A stretch of 64,000 nucleotides of DNA, taken from NCBI GenBank assembly GCA_026018925.1, contig JAKSZU010000031.1, positions 9,939,467-10,003,466 of the forward strand, given 5' to 3'. Of the stretch, positions 29,868 to 39,575 are shown piece by piece. The notes under the pieces are model-generated. The model was not told the DNA's origin, made no database searches, and was given only the letters and a program-made list of their open reading frames with translations. The stretch is from Tupaia tana (taxonomy: Eukaryota; Chordata; Mammalia; Scandentia; Tupaiidae). The first letter of the stretch is position 1. Each line of letters begins with the position of its first letter. A program made the position numbers and the translations under genes.

Positions 29868-30124
29868 TTTTCTTTATTCATTTATTTTTGGCTTTTGCTG
29901 CTGGGTGCATGCACTTGCCAGAAAGACAGAGAGAAAAAAAGGTGAGAAACCACCGCCTTGGGGGGGGATGATCATGTTGTCATGCCTTCCCCATTCTCTC
30001 TCGGGATCCTGGGCATGCACACTCATGCACCTGGCGTTACTTTTCAAGCGACCAGCTCTGGGACTCAGACCTCCCTAGGACATATGGGAATCTAGGGCTT
30101 CACCACCACGCCACCTGCTGGCCT
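29868..30124 (-). mobile_element. Type 1-old SINE
   Basis: TTTTTGGCTTTTGCTGCTGG at the 3' end, TCTCGGGATCCTGGGCATGC in the body and GCCACCTGCTGGCC at the head. Confidence 0.8.
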
Positions 30125-30687
30125 TTCAGCAACTGGTTTTAGGGTATCTGCAAACACCCTGCACTGCACCCAGATACCCCATGTGAAGGTAGCTCTCTCC
30201 TCACCTCTGGACAATCCCAGACTCTCTGCTGGAGAAGGGAGACATAGAAAGCAAATAACGTCTCTTTTTGCTTTTTGTCATAAAAGTAATTCCCTGTCAT
30301 CATTAAAAGCTTGAAACCAATAGAACATCACAGGAAGATAGAGGTCACCAGTAATTCACCCATCTGGAGGTAACCATGAGTAACATTGCAGGTATTTTTA
30401 AATCTGATTGAAGTTTCTCACCTCCCTGTAAATCCTCTCTTCCCCGCCTACACCCTTATCTCCCTTTCAAAAAACCCTGCAGGTTTGGGCCAGAGAAATA
30501 TGAAAGAATAGCATTTAGAGGGGAAAAAAAAAAGTCTTCCCTTGCTGTTAAAAGTCTAAAAGCATTTGAAACTCAGACTGCCAATGGCATAAAAAGTTTA
30601 TTTCAGATCAAGGGACTTGAGAACAGTATTGAAAAAAAAAAAAAAGAAAAATTAAAAGAATTTCTCAGTAAAATAAATAGGCATGTA
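30125..30687. other. Unique or unassigned old sequence
   Basis: 30280-30400 (ACCAGTAATTCACCCATCTG and nearby) has the feel of an old interspersed repeat, but I cannot name it. The rest is unique, with A runs at about 30522 and 30631. Confidence 0.4.
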
Positions 30688-30821
30688 TAAGGGAGGTCTT
30701 CGAAATGCTTATGGGAAACACATACTATGAAGAATTATGCATGGATTGCAATTTTGTTTTGCATCAAAACAAACTCCTACTTGAATAACGTTTTCCACAA
30801 ACTTTTTGAAGTCCTCTTGTA
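30688..30821 (+). mobile_element. Mariner-type MITE (M-a), best copy
   Basis: About 134 bp, flanked by TA. The left end is GGGAGGTCTTCGAAATGCTT. The right end reversed is AAGAGGACTTCAAAAAGTTT. These form terminal inverted repeats of about 28 bp. The centre has TGCATGGATTGCAATTTTG and TTTGCATCAAAACAAAC. No coding capacity. It resembles irritans-group mariner ends. Confidence 0.85.
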
Positions 30822-30828
30822 CTCTTTT

Positions 30829-31093
30829 AATTTTTTGTTTGTTTGTTTTGAGAGGTTTTTGCTATAGGGCATATGCGCTTGCCAGAAAGAGAGAGACAGA
30901 GACAGAAAGCGAGAAATCACCCCGCAGGGAGGATAGCCACGCCACAATCCCTTCTCCTCCATTCTCCTCTCGGGATCTTGGGCACGCATGCACATGTGCC
31001 CGACGTGAGTTTAAGCCACCGGGTCCGGGACTCGAACTGTGGTTGACTACATGGGAGTCCAACGACAGAGACATTATGCCAACTGCTGCTCCC
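30829..31093 (-). mobile_element. Type 1 SINE
   Basis: A (GTTT)n tail, then GAGAGGTTTTTGCTATAGGG to CAACTGCTGCTCCC. It lies 8 bp from the end of the MITE. Confidence 0.93.
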
Positions 31094-31140
31094 ATCGCTC
31101 AGATTTTTAAAATACTTTCATCTTTTATAAAAACAATATC

Positions 31141-31171
31141 GGGGGACCAGCAGTTAGCGTCATGGCTATGA
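31141..31171 (+). mobile_element. Type 1 SINE, first 31 bp only
   Basis: GGGGGACCAGCAGTTAGCGT then CATGGCTATGA equals the near-consensus head. It then breaks into MITE sequence. Confidence 0.75.
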
Positions 31172-31282
31172 CTCGTTTCTGAATATTATGAAAACTGACG
31201 CATGGATTGCAATTTGGGTTTGCACCAGAACAAACGCCTCCCTTAATGACATTTTCTACAAATGTGTTGAAGTCCCCTTTTA
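31172..31282 (+). mobile_element. Mariner-type MITE (M-a), 3' part
   Basis: ACGCATGGATTGCAATTTGG, TTTGCACCAGAACAAACG and the right inverted repeat TGTTGAAGTCCCCTTTTA. The left end is missing where the SINE head stops. Confidence 0.78.
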
Positions 31283-31887
31283 CTCTGTCTTTAGGAGGTT
31301 CGTTTGTTTTGGGGCTGCTTACCCAGATTCTCTGGTAGTTTTCAACTGAGTCCTTTGACAGAGGGAAGGGGAAGTGTCTCTAATCTGGGTGGAGGTCTAT
31401 AGTCCTGTCTGTCCGCAGGGCCTAAGGTTCCCCAGCAATCCCACATCACCTTCCCTCGGCTGGGACTGCAGCTACTATAGGAAATGGGGTCTCATCTCCA
31501 AACTGCAGCCTCTCCGGGTTCTGTGTCCTCTCTGCTCTCTGGAATCCCGGGGTGAGGATCAGAACCCAGGCTGCAGGGTAATGTAGCTTTTCCCAGGAAA
31601 GGGCTCACCCACCCTTCCTCAGGTCTTCTCCCTGGGAGGTAAATCCCAAAGCACAGTAGGATTCTGCTTCTATCTGTTTGGTATTTTAGTGGAAACTAAT
31701 TTAAATCTAAAGACAGATTAGAAGATTAGTGACTTCCTAAATAGTTTGTGTCTCCTGATCAAGATTCTAAGTCTTGATTTGTTTTTATCTCTTTTTTTAT
31801 TATTTTTAACGTATTTTTTATAAAGTATTTTCTACTGATCTTATTATATTAGTTACTCATTTTTAAATATTTTTGTCATTTTTATGA
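31283..31887. other. Unique sequence
   Basis: A CT-rich, moderately GC-rich half (31340-31640) and an AT-rich half. No exon or repeat recognised. Confidence 0.5.
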
Positions 31888-32034
31888 AAGATATTTATTT
31901 ATTTGTTTGTTTATTTTAATTTAACCAGAGAAGGATGGGGGTGGGGGAGGAAGAAAGCAAATAGTTAGGTCCAGGACTCAGACCACGGCCAGCCACGTGG
32001 GTGTCCAGCACCCCTAACCACCACGCCAATGGCC
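31888..32034 (-). mobile_element. Type 2 SINE
   Basis: TTAATTTAACCAGAGAAGG to CACCACGCCAATGGCC. The CT stretch is replaced by GGGGGTGGGGGAGG-like sequence. Confidence 0.85.
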
Positions 32035-32052
32035 TATCCTTCAAAATACTTA

Positions 32053-32318
32053 TTATTATTTTTTTTTTTTGGAGAGGTTTTTGCTATAGGGTGCGTGTGC
32101 TTGCCAGAAAGACAGAGACAGAGAGATAGAAAGCGAGAAATCACCCCCAGGGTGGGATGGCCACGCCACAATCCCTTCCCCTCCACTCTCCTCTCGGGAT
32201 CTTGGGCACGCACGCACGCGCGCCTGGTGTGAGTTTTAAGCCACCCGGTCTGGGACTTGAACCACGGTCAGCTACATGGGAGTTCAGCGACATAGCCATT
32301 ACGCTAGTTGCTGGTCCC
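32053..32318 (-). mobile_element. Type 1 SINE, young
   Basis: Full length, flanked by CAAAATAC(T/A)TAT-like repeats (about 32042-32052 and 32319-32330). Confidence 0.93.
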
Positions 32319-32392
32319 CAAAATACATATTTATAATGTTCCTATATGGTTATATATAGCTGTATATTAGGCATTAAGAATACACTCAGGAT

Positions 32393-32520
32393 GAGGCCAA
32401 CAGGTGGCGCAGTGATTAAAGGTGCTGGATTCCCACATGGCTGACCGCAGTTCAAGTCCTGGACCTGGCAGCTTGTTTTCTCCCTTTCCCTTTCTTTCTC
32501 TTTCTGTCTCTCTCTGGTCA

Positions 32521-32554
<34 letters not shown>

Positions 32555-32605
32555 GTAACAAACAGAATGAAATAAATAAAGAATTCTTTAAAAAATATAT
32601 TAAAA
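32393..32605 (+). mobile_element. Type 2 SINE with (AAT)n
   Basis: GAGGCCAACAGGTGGCGCAG to GGTCAAATAATAATAATAAT (an (AAT)n run at 32521-32556), then AAATAAATAAAGAATTCTTT and AAAAAATATAT. A probable TSD with the word AAGAA(T/C)AC lies at about 32379 and 32605. Confidence 0.9.
32521..32556. repeat. (AAT)n microsatellite in the tail of a type 2 SINE
   Basis: About 12 units, slightly interrupted. Confidence 0.96.
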
Positions 32606-32619
32606 AGAACACGCAGAGG

Positions 32620-32718
32620 AGAGGCCAGAAGGTGGCATGGTGGTGAAGGTGCTGAATTCCCACATCGCTGACCGCAATTCATATCCTGGATGTGGTGTCT
32701 TGAAAATCACACTGCGTG

Positions 32719-32753
<35 letters not shown>

Positions 32754-32908
32754 ATGCCCACTCTCCCAGTAGATTGGGGAATAAAGATTGTGGTGTGATA
32801 GCCATCTCCCCCCAAGGTAGATTTCTCACTTTCTGTCTCACTCTTTATCTCTGTCTGTCTCTGACAAGTACATGTGATCTATAGCAAAAAGCTTGGAAAA
32901 AAAAAAAG
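32620..32908 (+). mobile_element. Type 1-old SINE with (TG)n expansion
   Basis: GAGGCCAGAAGGTGGCATGG head, (TG)n at about 32721-32751 where type 1 has its GCGTGTGCGTGCGTG motif, and the 3' end TCTATAGCAAAAAGCTTGG with an A run. Confidence 0.85.
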
Positions 32909-32949
32909 ATGGGAGATACATCTGCATATACACAGTTGCCTGAATGGAT

Positions 32950-33085
32950 GGGTAGATAATGCCGTAAGAGGAGAGTGGAGGAAGAGGGACTAAGGCATGG
33001 CTGAGTCCTACCCGCTGGGGGTGCTTTCTCAGTTTCTCTGTCTGTCTCACCATGGTGAGCACACTCTCTCTATAGCAACCATTTC
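32950..33085 (+). mobile_element. Type 1-old SINE, 3' half
   Basis: GAGGAGAGTGGAGGAAGAGG to CTCTCTCTATAGCAACC. The head is absent or unrecognisable. Confidence 0.65.
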
Positions 33086-33113
33086 AATCAATTTTACCAA
33101 AGACTCAAATACA

Positions 33114-33322
33114 AAGGCCAGATGGTGGTGCAGCAGTACTGCAACTGGACCCACATAGGGACATCCAGTGTTTTTCTCCCAGGCCTCCGTCTACACAGCA
33201 GGCACCTGCACGTGCCTGTGGTCCTGGCTGGCTGAGTCTGAGGCTAGACATGCTGTGAAGACCTCGCTGGGGTTCATCTTCCTCTCTTTCTCTCTCTGTG
33301 AAGAAGAAATAAATAAACTTAG
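33114..33322 (+). mobile_element. Type 3 SINE
   Basis: AGGCCAGATGGTGGTGCAGC head, GGTCCTGGCTGGCTGAGTC, TGTGAAGACCTCGCTGGGG and AAGAAATAAATAAACTTAG at the end. Confidence 0.85.
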
Positions 33323-33762
33323 AAAAGGCAAAGCGGGTTCAAATGCAGAGCCTACCTTTCCACCCTGCTTGCTGTGTCACCCTCATTCCCGTCCTTCCCC
33401 CTACAACTTCCTGGACCTCATCCTGCTCTCTCTGACTTCCACTCATCTATCTGGCCCTTCTGTGGCTCCTCCCCACCATAGTGACCTTGGTCTCAAATCA
33501 TGTTATCGGACACTCCGGACCAAATCTCTCAACTCTCTGGGTGAGATCCGTCCACCAGAGACGCAAACGCCACTCATTCTGTGTAATTAAACACTGACAA
33601 CTTTCCAATCCCAAACTTAGATGGCGAATTGAATTTTGTTCTTATAAATGTGCATAAGTATCAAAGAATTTTTTTTCAGGTACTTAGCACACTTTCTCTG
33701 TCGTTCTAATGAATGCAATCATGCAATATGAGGTCCACACTAAGATTATCTTCATTATGCTC
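33323..33762. other. Unique sequence
   Basis: Pyrimidine-rich unique DNA. The 140-codon open frame covering 33168-33590 begins inside the type 3 SINE and has no known motif. Confidence 0.5.
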
Positions 33763-33772
33763 AAGGCTTCTT

Positions 33773-34037
33773 TTTTTTTTTTTTTTTTTTGAGAGGTTTT
33801 TGCTATAGGGCGCGTGCGCTCGCCAGACAGAGAGAGACAGAGAGACAGAAAGCGAGAAATCACCCCCCAGGGGGGATGGTCACGCCACAATCCCTTCTCC
33901 TCCATTCTCCTCTCGGGATCTTGGGCACACACGCACACGCGCCTGGCGTGAGTTTTAAGCCACCGGGTCCGGGACGCGAACCAAGGTCGACTATGTGGGA
34001 GTCCAGCGACATAGCCATTACGCTAACTGCTGGTCCC
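33773..34037 (-). mobile_element. Type 1 SINE, young
   Basis: Near-consensus. The TSD AAGGCTTCTT is at about 33763-33772 and 34038-34047. Confidence 0.96.
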
Positions 34038-34047
34038 AAGGCTTCTT

Positions 34048-36052
34048 GTATATTGCATTGTTTGACATGATACGAGGTTTTGTGTTTCTCATTGTTGTTG
34101 TTAGAGTGATTTTGTGAGATTCATTCTTCTCTGGTAGTCAATTAAAATGTCTAGTTGTTTTTATTTTACAGCTTTTCATCCCTGTCTGCCCTATAATCTT
34201 CTTGTGTAGCAAGTGTGTTTGACCCAAGAATTGTATTTCGTTGCTATCCATCTCTATCTTGTTAGATTCAGTCCATGAAATAGGTCTCCTTTGGAATTTG
34301 TTTCATTTTGTCTGTGTTCCATCCCCGGGTTCTTCTGGTCTCAGTCGTGCCGTATAATATATGAGCTGAGCATGCAGGTTTCCCCTCATTTGCAACTCTG
34401 ATCACCAGGAGATCCTTTTCCTTGCTCGATTCATTAATTGAGATGATCCACAGGCGAGGACTAAGGAAAGAGCCAGAGGGAGACCATGAGGAACAACCCC
34501 CAGGTAGAAGTCCACTCCTTAATCATTCATTCAGTCGTCTTAAGCTGATTTTAACTGTATCATCCCCCAGTCTAGAAAAACCACGGTAAGAGGTGTCCTT
34601 GAGTCTTTGGCTGCAGTGGGGAGTCCATCTTGGTCAGCTGCCTCCTGTCCTCCCTGTATCAGTCTGGCGAAGTGCATGTAGTCTGGCATGACTTGTTCAT
34701 AGTGAGCCCATCCCGAATCCTAGGGACCTCCGTGGTCTTAGGTGAGTGTTCACCATCCTTGCTTGAAGATCATCCCTTTCCAAAGTATCCTCCGAGCTGA
34801 CGTGAAGCGCGCGTTCTCTCAGAGCTATTAGACCTTGCTTTCTTAGCAATCTCAGGTGACTTCTGCTGACCAAATCCCGTCTTCTCCACCCCCGCCTCCT
34901 GACCTCTCTGTGGTATTTGACTGCCCCCCCCCCCCACCACCACCTCCCCACTTCCATTTTTCTTGCTCACACTCTTGAACAGTTCATCTTCTGTCACTGG
35001 AAACAAAACAAACAGAACATTTGTTCGTTTTCAGGCTTCTGGATGGAAATCTGCTGTTGCTAAGTGATTTTCCAGTATTACCAAATAACCTTCCATCTGG
35101 GTACATTCGTCAGCTCTTTGGTGAATTGGAGGAGCAACTTCTCCAGGCGAGGAAACCTCTCTTCTCTGAATGGTTCCTCTCCATCCAGCCTGTCACCGTT
35201 TACACCGTTTACCCAGAACCCTTCTTTTTGCCTGCAACATTGACAGTGTTGAGATGAGTAGTACCCTTCTAGACACTTCCATATGACGTTTTTCACTATT
35301 TTGCCAGTGAGCTCTTACCAAATCCACGTATCAAATTGATCACCACTTCAGATGGCCTCTACTGAAATGTAAAGATCTGTGTCATCTAATCAGTTCCATT
35401 TCCTCAGGTCCTAGGAAGGACTCTGGACCTCATGTCTTTTCCTATGCTTGAATCTGTTCTTCTGATTTTCTTCTATACTTTTGCAAAACCCAATGATAGC
35501 TGCTTATAAACGAACACACACATCCTTTCTTGCATCGTATTTTTGGCAGATGGAAGATTCTCTTTTGTTCACGCACGTTGGTCGATAACCCCAGGGACTT
35601 CCGCCAATGGAAATAAGCTCAGGAATCGTGAACTGCCGCTCCCTTATTTTACAGATGGACAGATGAGGCCACGATGCGGAGGAGGGACATACACTCGCCC
35701 TCGTAGCGGGTGAGCACTGGCGCTCACTGTCCAGTGTCGAAATCCTTCTATCATACCTCAGTGCCATGGGCTAATTCCGCACCCTCAAAGTGCTTGTCTG
35801 TAAACATCGCCTCTGTTCCAAGCGTAGATTTATCTCGAACGTAAGCGTCAGCGGAGGAGACAAGTACATCCCATGCAAATGCAATTATGTCCTTGGAAAT
35901 TTATAGCCTCACCCTCAAGCTCAACACTGCTTGGCAGCTACCCAAACCTCAGGTTTCCCTCCATCTGAAAATAAAATAGGATGCAAGGCATCATCATAAA
36001 CAGGACATTTGCCTGAACTCAGGGCAGGTGGAGACTTCGTTTCTAGGTGATG

Positions 36053-36056
<4 letters not shown>
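34048..36056. other. SINE-free unique region, 2.0 kb (with MIR at 35640)
   Basis: One of the longest stretches without lineage-specific SINEs. It includes a C run (about 34925-34937). Open frames of 60-90 codons have no motif. No exon is called. Confidence 0.5.
35640..35766 (-). mobile_element. MIR SINE
   Basis: TTATTTTACAGATGGACAGA then TGAGGCCACGATGCG matches the reversed 'CATCTGTAAAATGGG' core. The head end is near CATACCTCAGTGCC. Confidence 0.68.

Positions 36057-36106
<50 letters not shown>
36057..36106. repeat. (TA)n microsatellite
   Basis: About 24 uninterrupted TA units, next to the tail of the following SINE. Confidence 0.98.
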
Positions 36107-36107
<1 letters not shown>

Positions 36108-36115
36108 CCCCACTT

Positions 36116-36384
36116 TTATTTATTTATTTTTTGGAGAAGTTTTCGCTATAGGGCGCATGTGCTCGCCAGACAGACAGAGAGAGCCAGAGAGACAGAAAGC
36201 TAGAAATCACTCCCCAGGGGGGACCGGCTATGCCACAATCCCTTCTCCTCCATTCTCCTCTCGGGATCTTGGGCACACACACACACGCGCCTGGTGTGAG
36301 TTTAAGCCACTGGGTCCAGGACTCGAATCGCGGTCGACTACGTGGGAGTCCAGCGACATAGCCATTACGTTAACTGCTGGTCCC
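36116..36384 (-). mobile_element. Type 1 SINE
   Basis: TTATTTATTTTTTGGAGAAG to TTAACTGCTGGTCCC. The palindrome has been remodelled (CCCCAGGGGGGACCGG). Confidence 0.93.
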
Positions 36385-36519
36385 TATTCCCTCTCTTCTT
36401 TCCCCTTGATGTCCTTTGTCCAATGTTTTCACACTCTCAAATTCCTCTTCTCAGAAGACAGTAGATCCAGAATACACTCCTTTTCCTAGTCTGTTTCTTC
36501 TTATCTTGAATGACCTTTT

Positions 36520-36796
36520 TAAACTATTTTTTTAGAGATTTTTGCTATAGGTTGTGTGTGCTTGCTGGAGAGACACAGAGATGGAGAGACAGAAAGTGAG
36601 AAATCACTACCCCCGGGGAGGATGACCACACCGCTGTCCCTTCTCCTTCATTCTCCTCTTGGGATTTTGGGAACACACACACACACACACACACACACAC
36701 GCCTGGCACGAGTTTCAAGCCCCCATGCCTGGGACTTGAGCCATGGCTGACCATGTGGGAGTTCAGCACCTGAACTACTTTGCCATCTCCTGATCC
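36520..36796 (-). mobile_element. Type 1-old SINE with (AC)n
   Basis: TTTTTGCTATAGGTTGTGTG to GCCATCTCCTGATCC. An (AC)n run of about 26 nt (36674-36700) replaces the usual CGCACGCACACG. Confidence 0.85.
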
Positions 36797-36839
36797 TGCT
36801 ACTGACTCCTTTTTTAGATATGTTTAAGCTTATAGCTAG

Positions 36840-36955
36840 GTTCCCCAGGGAGCACAGTCATGCCCAAATCCCTTCTTGCTTACTCTTTCTGTGTGTCTCT
36901 GTGTCTCTCTCTGACAAGTACACACACCCTCTGGCATGTTAAAAAAAAAAAAGAT
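36840..36955 (+). mobile_element. Type 1-old SINE, 3' fragment
   Basis: CT stretch, ACAAGTACACACACCCTCTG then GCATGTT and an A run. The 5' part is not recognisable. Confidence 0.6.
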
Positions 36956-37218
36956 GGGACCAGCAGTAAACATCATGGCTTTGTCACTGGACTCCCACGC
37001 AGTCGACCGCGGTTCGAGTCCCAGACCCGGTGGCTTAAACTCATGCCAGGTACGTGTGCGTGAGTGCTCAAGATCCCGAGAGGAGAATGGAGGAGAAGGG
37101 ATTGCAGTGTGGCCATCCCCCCTGAGGGGTGATTTCTCGCTTTCTGTCTCTCTCTGTCTTTTCGGTGAGCGCATGTGCCCTATAACAATAAACTCTCCAA
37201 AAAAAAAAAAAAAAAAAA
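36956..37218 (+). mobile_element. Type 1 SINE
   Basis: GGGACCAGCAGTAAACATC to CCCTATAACAATAAACTCTCC with an 18-nt A run. It follows the A run of the previous fragment directly. Confidence 0.94.
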
Positions 37219-37254
37219 GAGAGACAGAGAGAATTTCACACTTTTGTTTTTAAC

Positions 37255-37490
37255 CGTATTTGTTTATTTGTTCCATAAACAAGAGAGATGGGGAGGGACG
37301 GAGAGAGAGAGAGAGTGCCAGTGCCCTCAGTGGGATCTTAGTGCCATGATACAACCTCAGCCAGCCCCAGATCATAGGTATGCATGTGTCCAGTGTACTC
37401 AGGGAGGCCTCCAGACTCGAACCCAGAACCTTTCCACACGGCTCAGCCTGGCAAAGTGTGCATTTTACCTCTGCTCCCCCCCCAACCCGG
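37255..37490 (-). mobile_element. Type 3 SINE
   Basis: GTTTATTTGTTCCATAAACA, GA run, GATACAACCTCAGCCAGCCC, B box in reverse (GACTCGAACCCAG), and a head decayed into a C run. Confidence 0.82.
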
Positions 37491-38140
37491 CCCCTGCTGA
37501 ACGCATTCTCCTTACTCTGCCTCAGTTTTTCTCCTGCCAGTGTGGAGTGAGTAAAGTGCCAGAGGGAGAGGTAAAAAAACCAGGCCCAAGAGGCCAGCAC
37601 AGTCGCCAACACCCCAGAATCCTCCCTTGCCCGTCTGCACTGAATACAACCACCGGTGTATGGTAGCTGCAGTTTCTATCTTATCCCATGGCTTTTCTTC
37701 TTCTTTTCCTTTTCCTGCATGGCTTCCTTACATTGTAACAAAGATGCCCCCGACAAGTGACATCAGAATCTCTCATTGCACTGCTTTGCATGAGGTGACT
37801 TTGAGGAAATAAATCAATACCTGAGAACCTCGGTTTTCTCAAAATCAGGGTTGGGGATTGAGCCTAAGGTGGGGATTAATCTCATAAGATGAGTTGAATC
37901 ACACGCGGCCAGAGGTAACAGGTGGTCGGCACGTGGGAGCTTGCTGCTCATCCCGTGGAAATGACGATAAATGGGTGGTCAAGACCAGGGGGAGGGGAGC
38001 TTTTTTTCTGTAAAGACCCAGACAGTAAATCCTTCCCACTTTGGGGGGCCATACGGCATCTGGCTTCCTTTCTCAGTTCTGTGGCTGTGGCAGGAAAATC
38101 GTTGTGGACAATACATCTTGAATGGGCGCAACTGTATTTC
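37491..38140. other. Mostly unique, with a possible MIR
   Basis: 37785-37900 (GAACCTCGGTTTTCTCAAAA) may be a plus-strand MIR. The rest is unrecognised. Confidence 0.4.
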
Positions 38141-38702
38141 AGTAAGCTTTATTTATTTTTAAATTTCCTAACGCATGTGTGCACTCACCGGACAGAGGGA
38201 GAAAGGGAGAGAGAGAGAGAGAGAGAGAGAAAATGAGAACGCACCCTCCAGTGGATGGCCATGCTGCAATGCCTTCTCCTCCATTCTTCTCTCTGGATTT
38301 TTTTATTTTTTTTTATTATTATTATTTTTTTTTTTTGGAGAGGTTTTCACTATAGGGCGCGTGCACTCGCCAGACAGAGAGAGACAGAAAGCAAGAAATC
38401 ACCCCCCAGGGGGGATGGTCATGCCGCAATCCCTTCTCCTCCATTCTCCTCTCGGGATCTTGGGCACGCACGCACACGCGCCCGGCGTGAGTTTAAGCCA
38501 CCGGGTCCGGGACGCAAACCGCAGTCGACTACATGGGAGTCCAGCAACACAGCCATTACGCTAACTGCTGGTTCCCTTCTCTCTGGATTTTGATCACGCA
38601 TGCACATGTGCCCAACATGTTTCTCAAGCCTCTGGGTCCAGCGCTTGAACCTCACAGGTGGGATCTCACCACCTTCACCACCACACCACATGTGGCTGGC
38701 TC
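38141..38702 (-). mobile_element. Type 1-old SINE split by a young type 1 SINE
   Basis: The left part (38141-38301) is the 3' half with (AG)n. The right part (38577-38702) has CACGCATGCACATGTGCCCA and the decayed head CACCACATGTGGCTGGC. The insert at 38302-38576 is bracketed by TTCTCTCTGGATTTT. Confidence 0.88.
38302..38576 (-). mobile_element. Type 1 SINE, young, nested
   Basis: A perfect 15-bp TSD TTCTCTCTGGATTTT (38287-38301 and 38577-38591) lies within the older SINE. Same strand as its host. Confidence 0.97.
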
Positions 38703-38859
38703 CAAAGTTTCTTTACAAACATAGGCAGGGGCTGCATTCGGCCCAAGGGCGTAGTTTGCCGACACCCCAGTTCTAGAACTTTCTCCACGGGTTGTAATAC
38801 CAGTTTATGTTATTAAGTGGTTTGTCTTCATTGTTGTCATTTATATAACTCAACAATCC

Positions 38860-38997
38860 AGTGTTCTCATGAGGTAGGTACCACTGCCCCTCCTTATAGC
38901 TAAAACCTAGTGATGTTAAGAAATGACTTAAATGCACAAAATCAATTCTTGTCGGGAACTGAAATCCGGAGTCTTTAATTTCTAAGACTTGAAGCTG
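38860..38997 (-). mobile_element. MIR SINE
   Basis: CATGAGGTAGGTACCACTGC, then AATGACTTAAATGCACAAAA and GGGAACTGAAATCCGGAGTC, match the reversed MIR in order. Confidence 0.7.
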
Positions 38998-39007
38998 TTT
39001 TTTTAAG

Positions 39008-39177
39008 AATTATTTTATTTAACTTTAGTTATTTATTTACTTAATTTAATTTGACCAGAGAGGGACAGAGCGAGAGAGAGAGGGAATGTGAGAAAGCAAA
39101 CTGCCAGGTCCGGGATTTGAACCACAGTCAACCACGTGGGAGTCCAACACTCTTAACCACTATGCACCTGCCAGCCC
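39008..39177 (-). mobile_element. Type 2 SINE
   Basis: AGAATTATTTTATTTAAC (reversed 3' end), TTAATTTGACCAGAGAGG, head CACCTGCCAGCCCC. A near-perfect TSD, CTGTTT(G)TTTTTAAG, lies at about 38995 and 39178. Confidence 0.93.
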
Positions 39178-39189
39178 CTGTTTGTTTTT

Positions 39190-39575
39190 AAGTTTATTTA
39201 TTTATTGCGTTGCAAGAAAAGTCCTAATGTATTTTTTTCTATGTTTTCCTATACAAGAATGAATCGTGACTTTTCCAAAGACCCAGTATTTTTCCCAAGA
39301 GACAGAATGAGAGAGAGTGAGAAAGACTGTCATCCCCCAAAGAATCTTCACGCCATGGTTTTACTTCTCCTAAGAAAGTGAGTAGGAAAGAGAGAGACTG
39401 GCACCTCCAACAGGATCCTCATGCCATGATCCACGCCCAGCCTCGGCCAGCCAGCCTCACAGGAATGTGCGTGTGCTCAGTGTGTACAGCGAGGCCTCGG
39501 GATGTGAACCCAGGATCTTTCCATGTCGAGCCGGCATTGCAAAACATTACATTCCTGCTTTGCCACTGTCCTCCC
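39190..39575 (-). mobile_element. Type 3 SINE(s), interrupted by a MITE
   Basis: The tail AAGTTTATTTATTTATT (39190-39206) is followed by the M-b MITE and then by GA-rich type 3 sequence. From 39385 a second GA-rich start (AGGAAAGAGAGAGACTGGCA) runs through GATCCACGCCCAGCCTCGGC to the head near GCTTTGCCACTGTCCTCC. Either one copy with an expansion or two overlapping copies. Confidence 0.7.
39205..39286. mobile_element. Short MITE, family M-b
   Basis: GCGTTGCAAGAAAAGTCCTA at the left; the right end reversed is TGGGTCTTTGGAAAAGTCAC. Homologous to 22935-23010. TA lies on both sides (39203-39204, 39287-39288). Confidence 0.72.
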
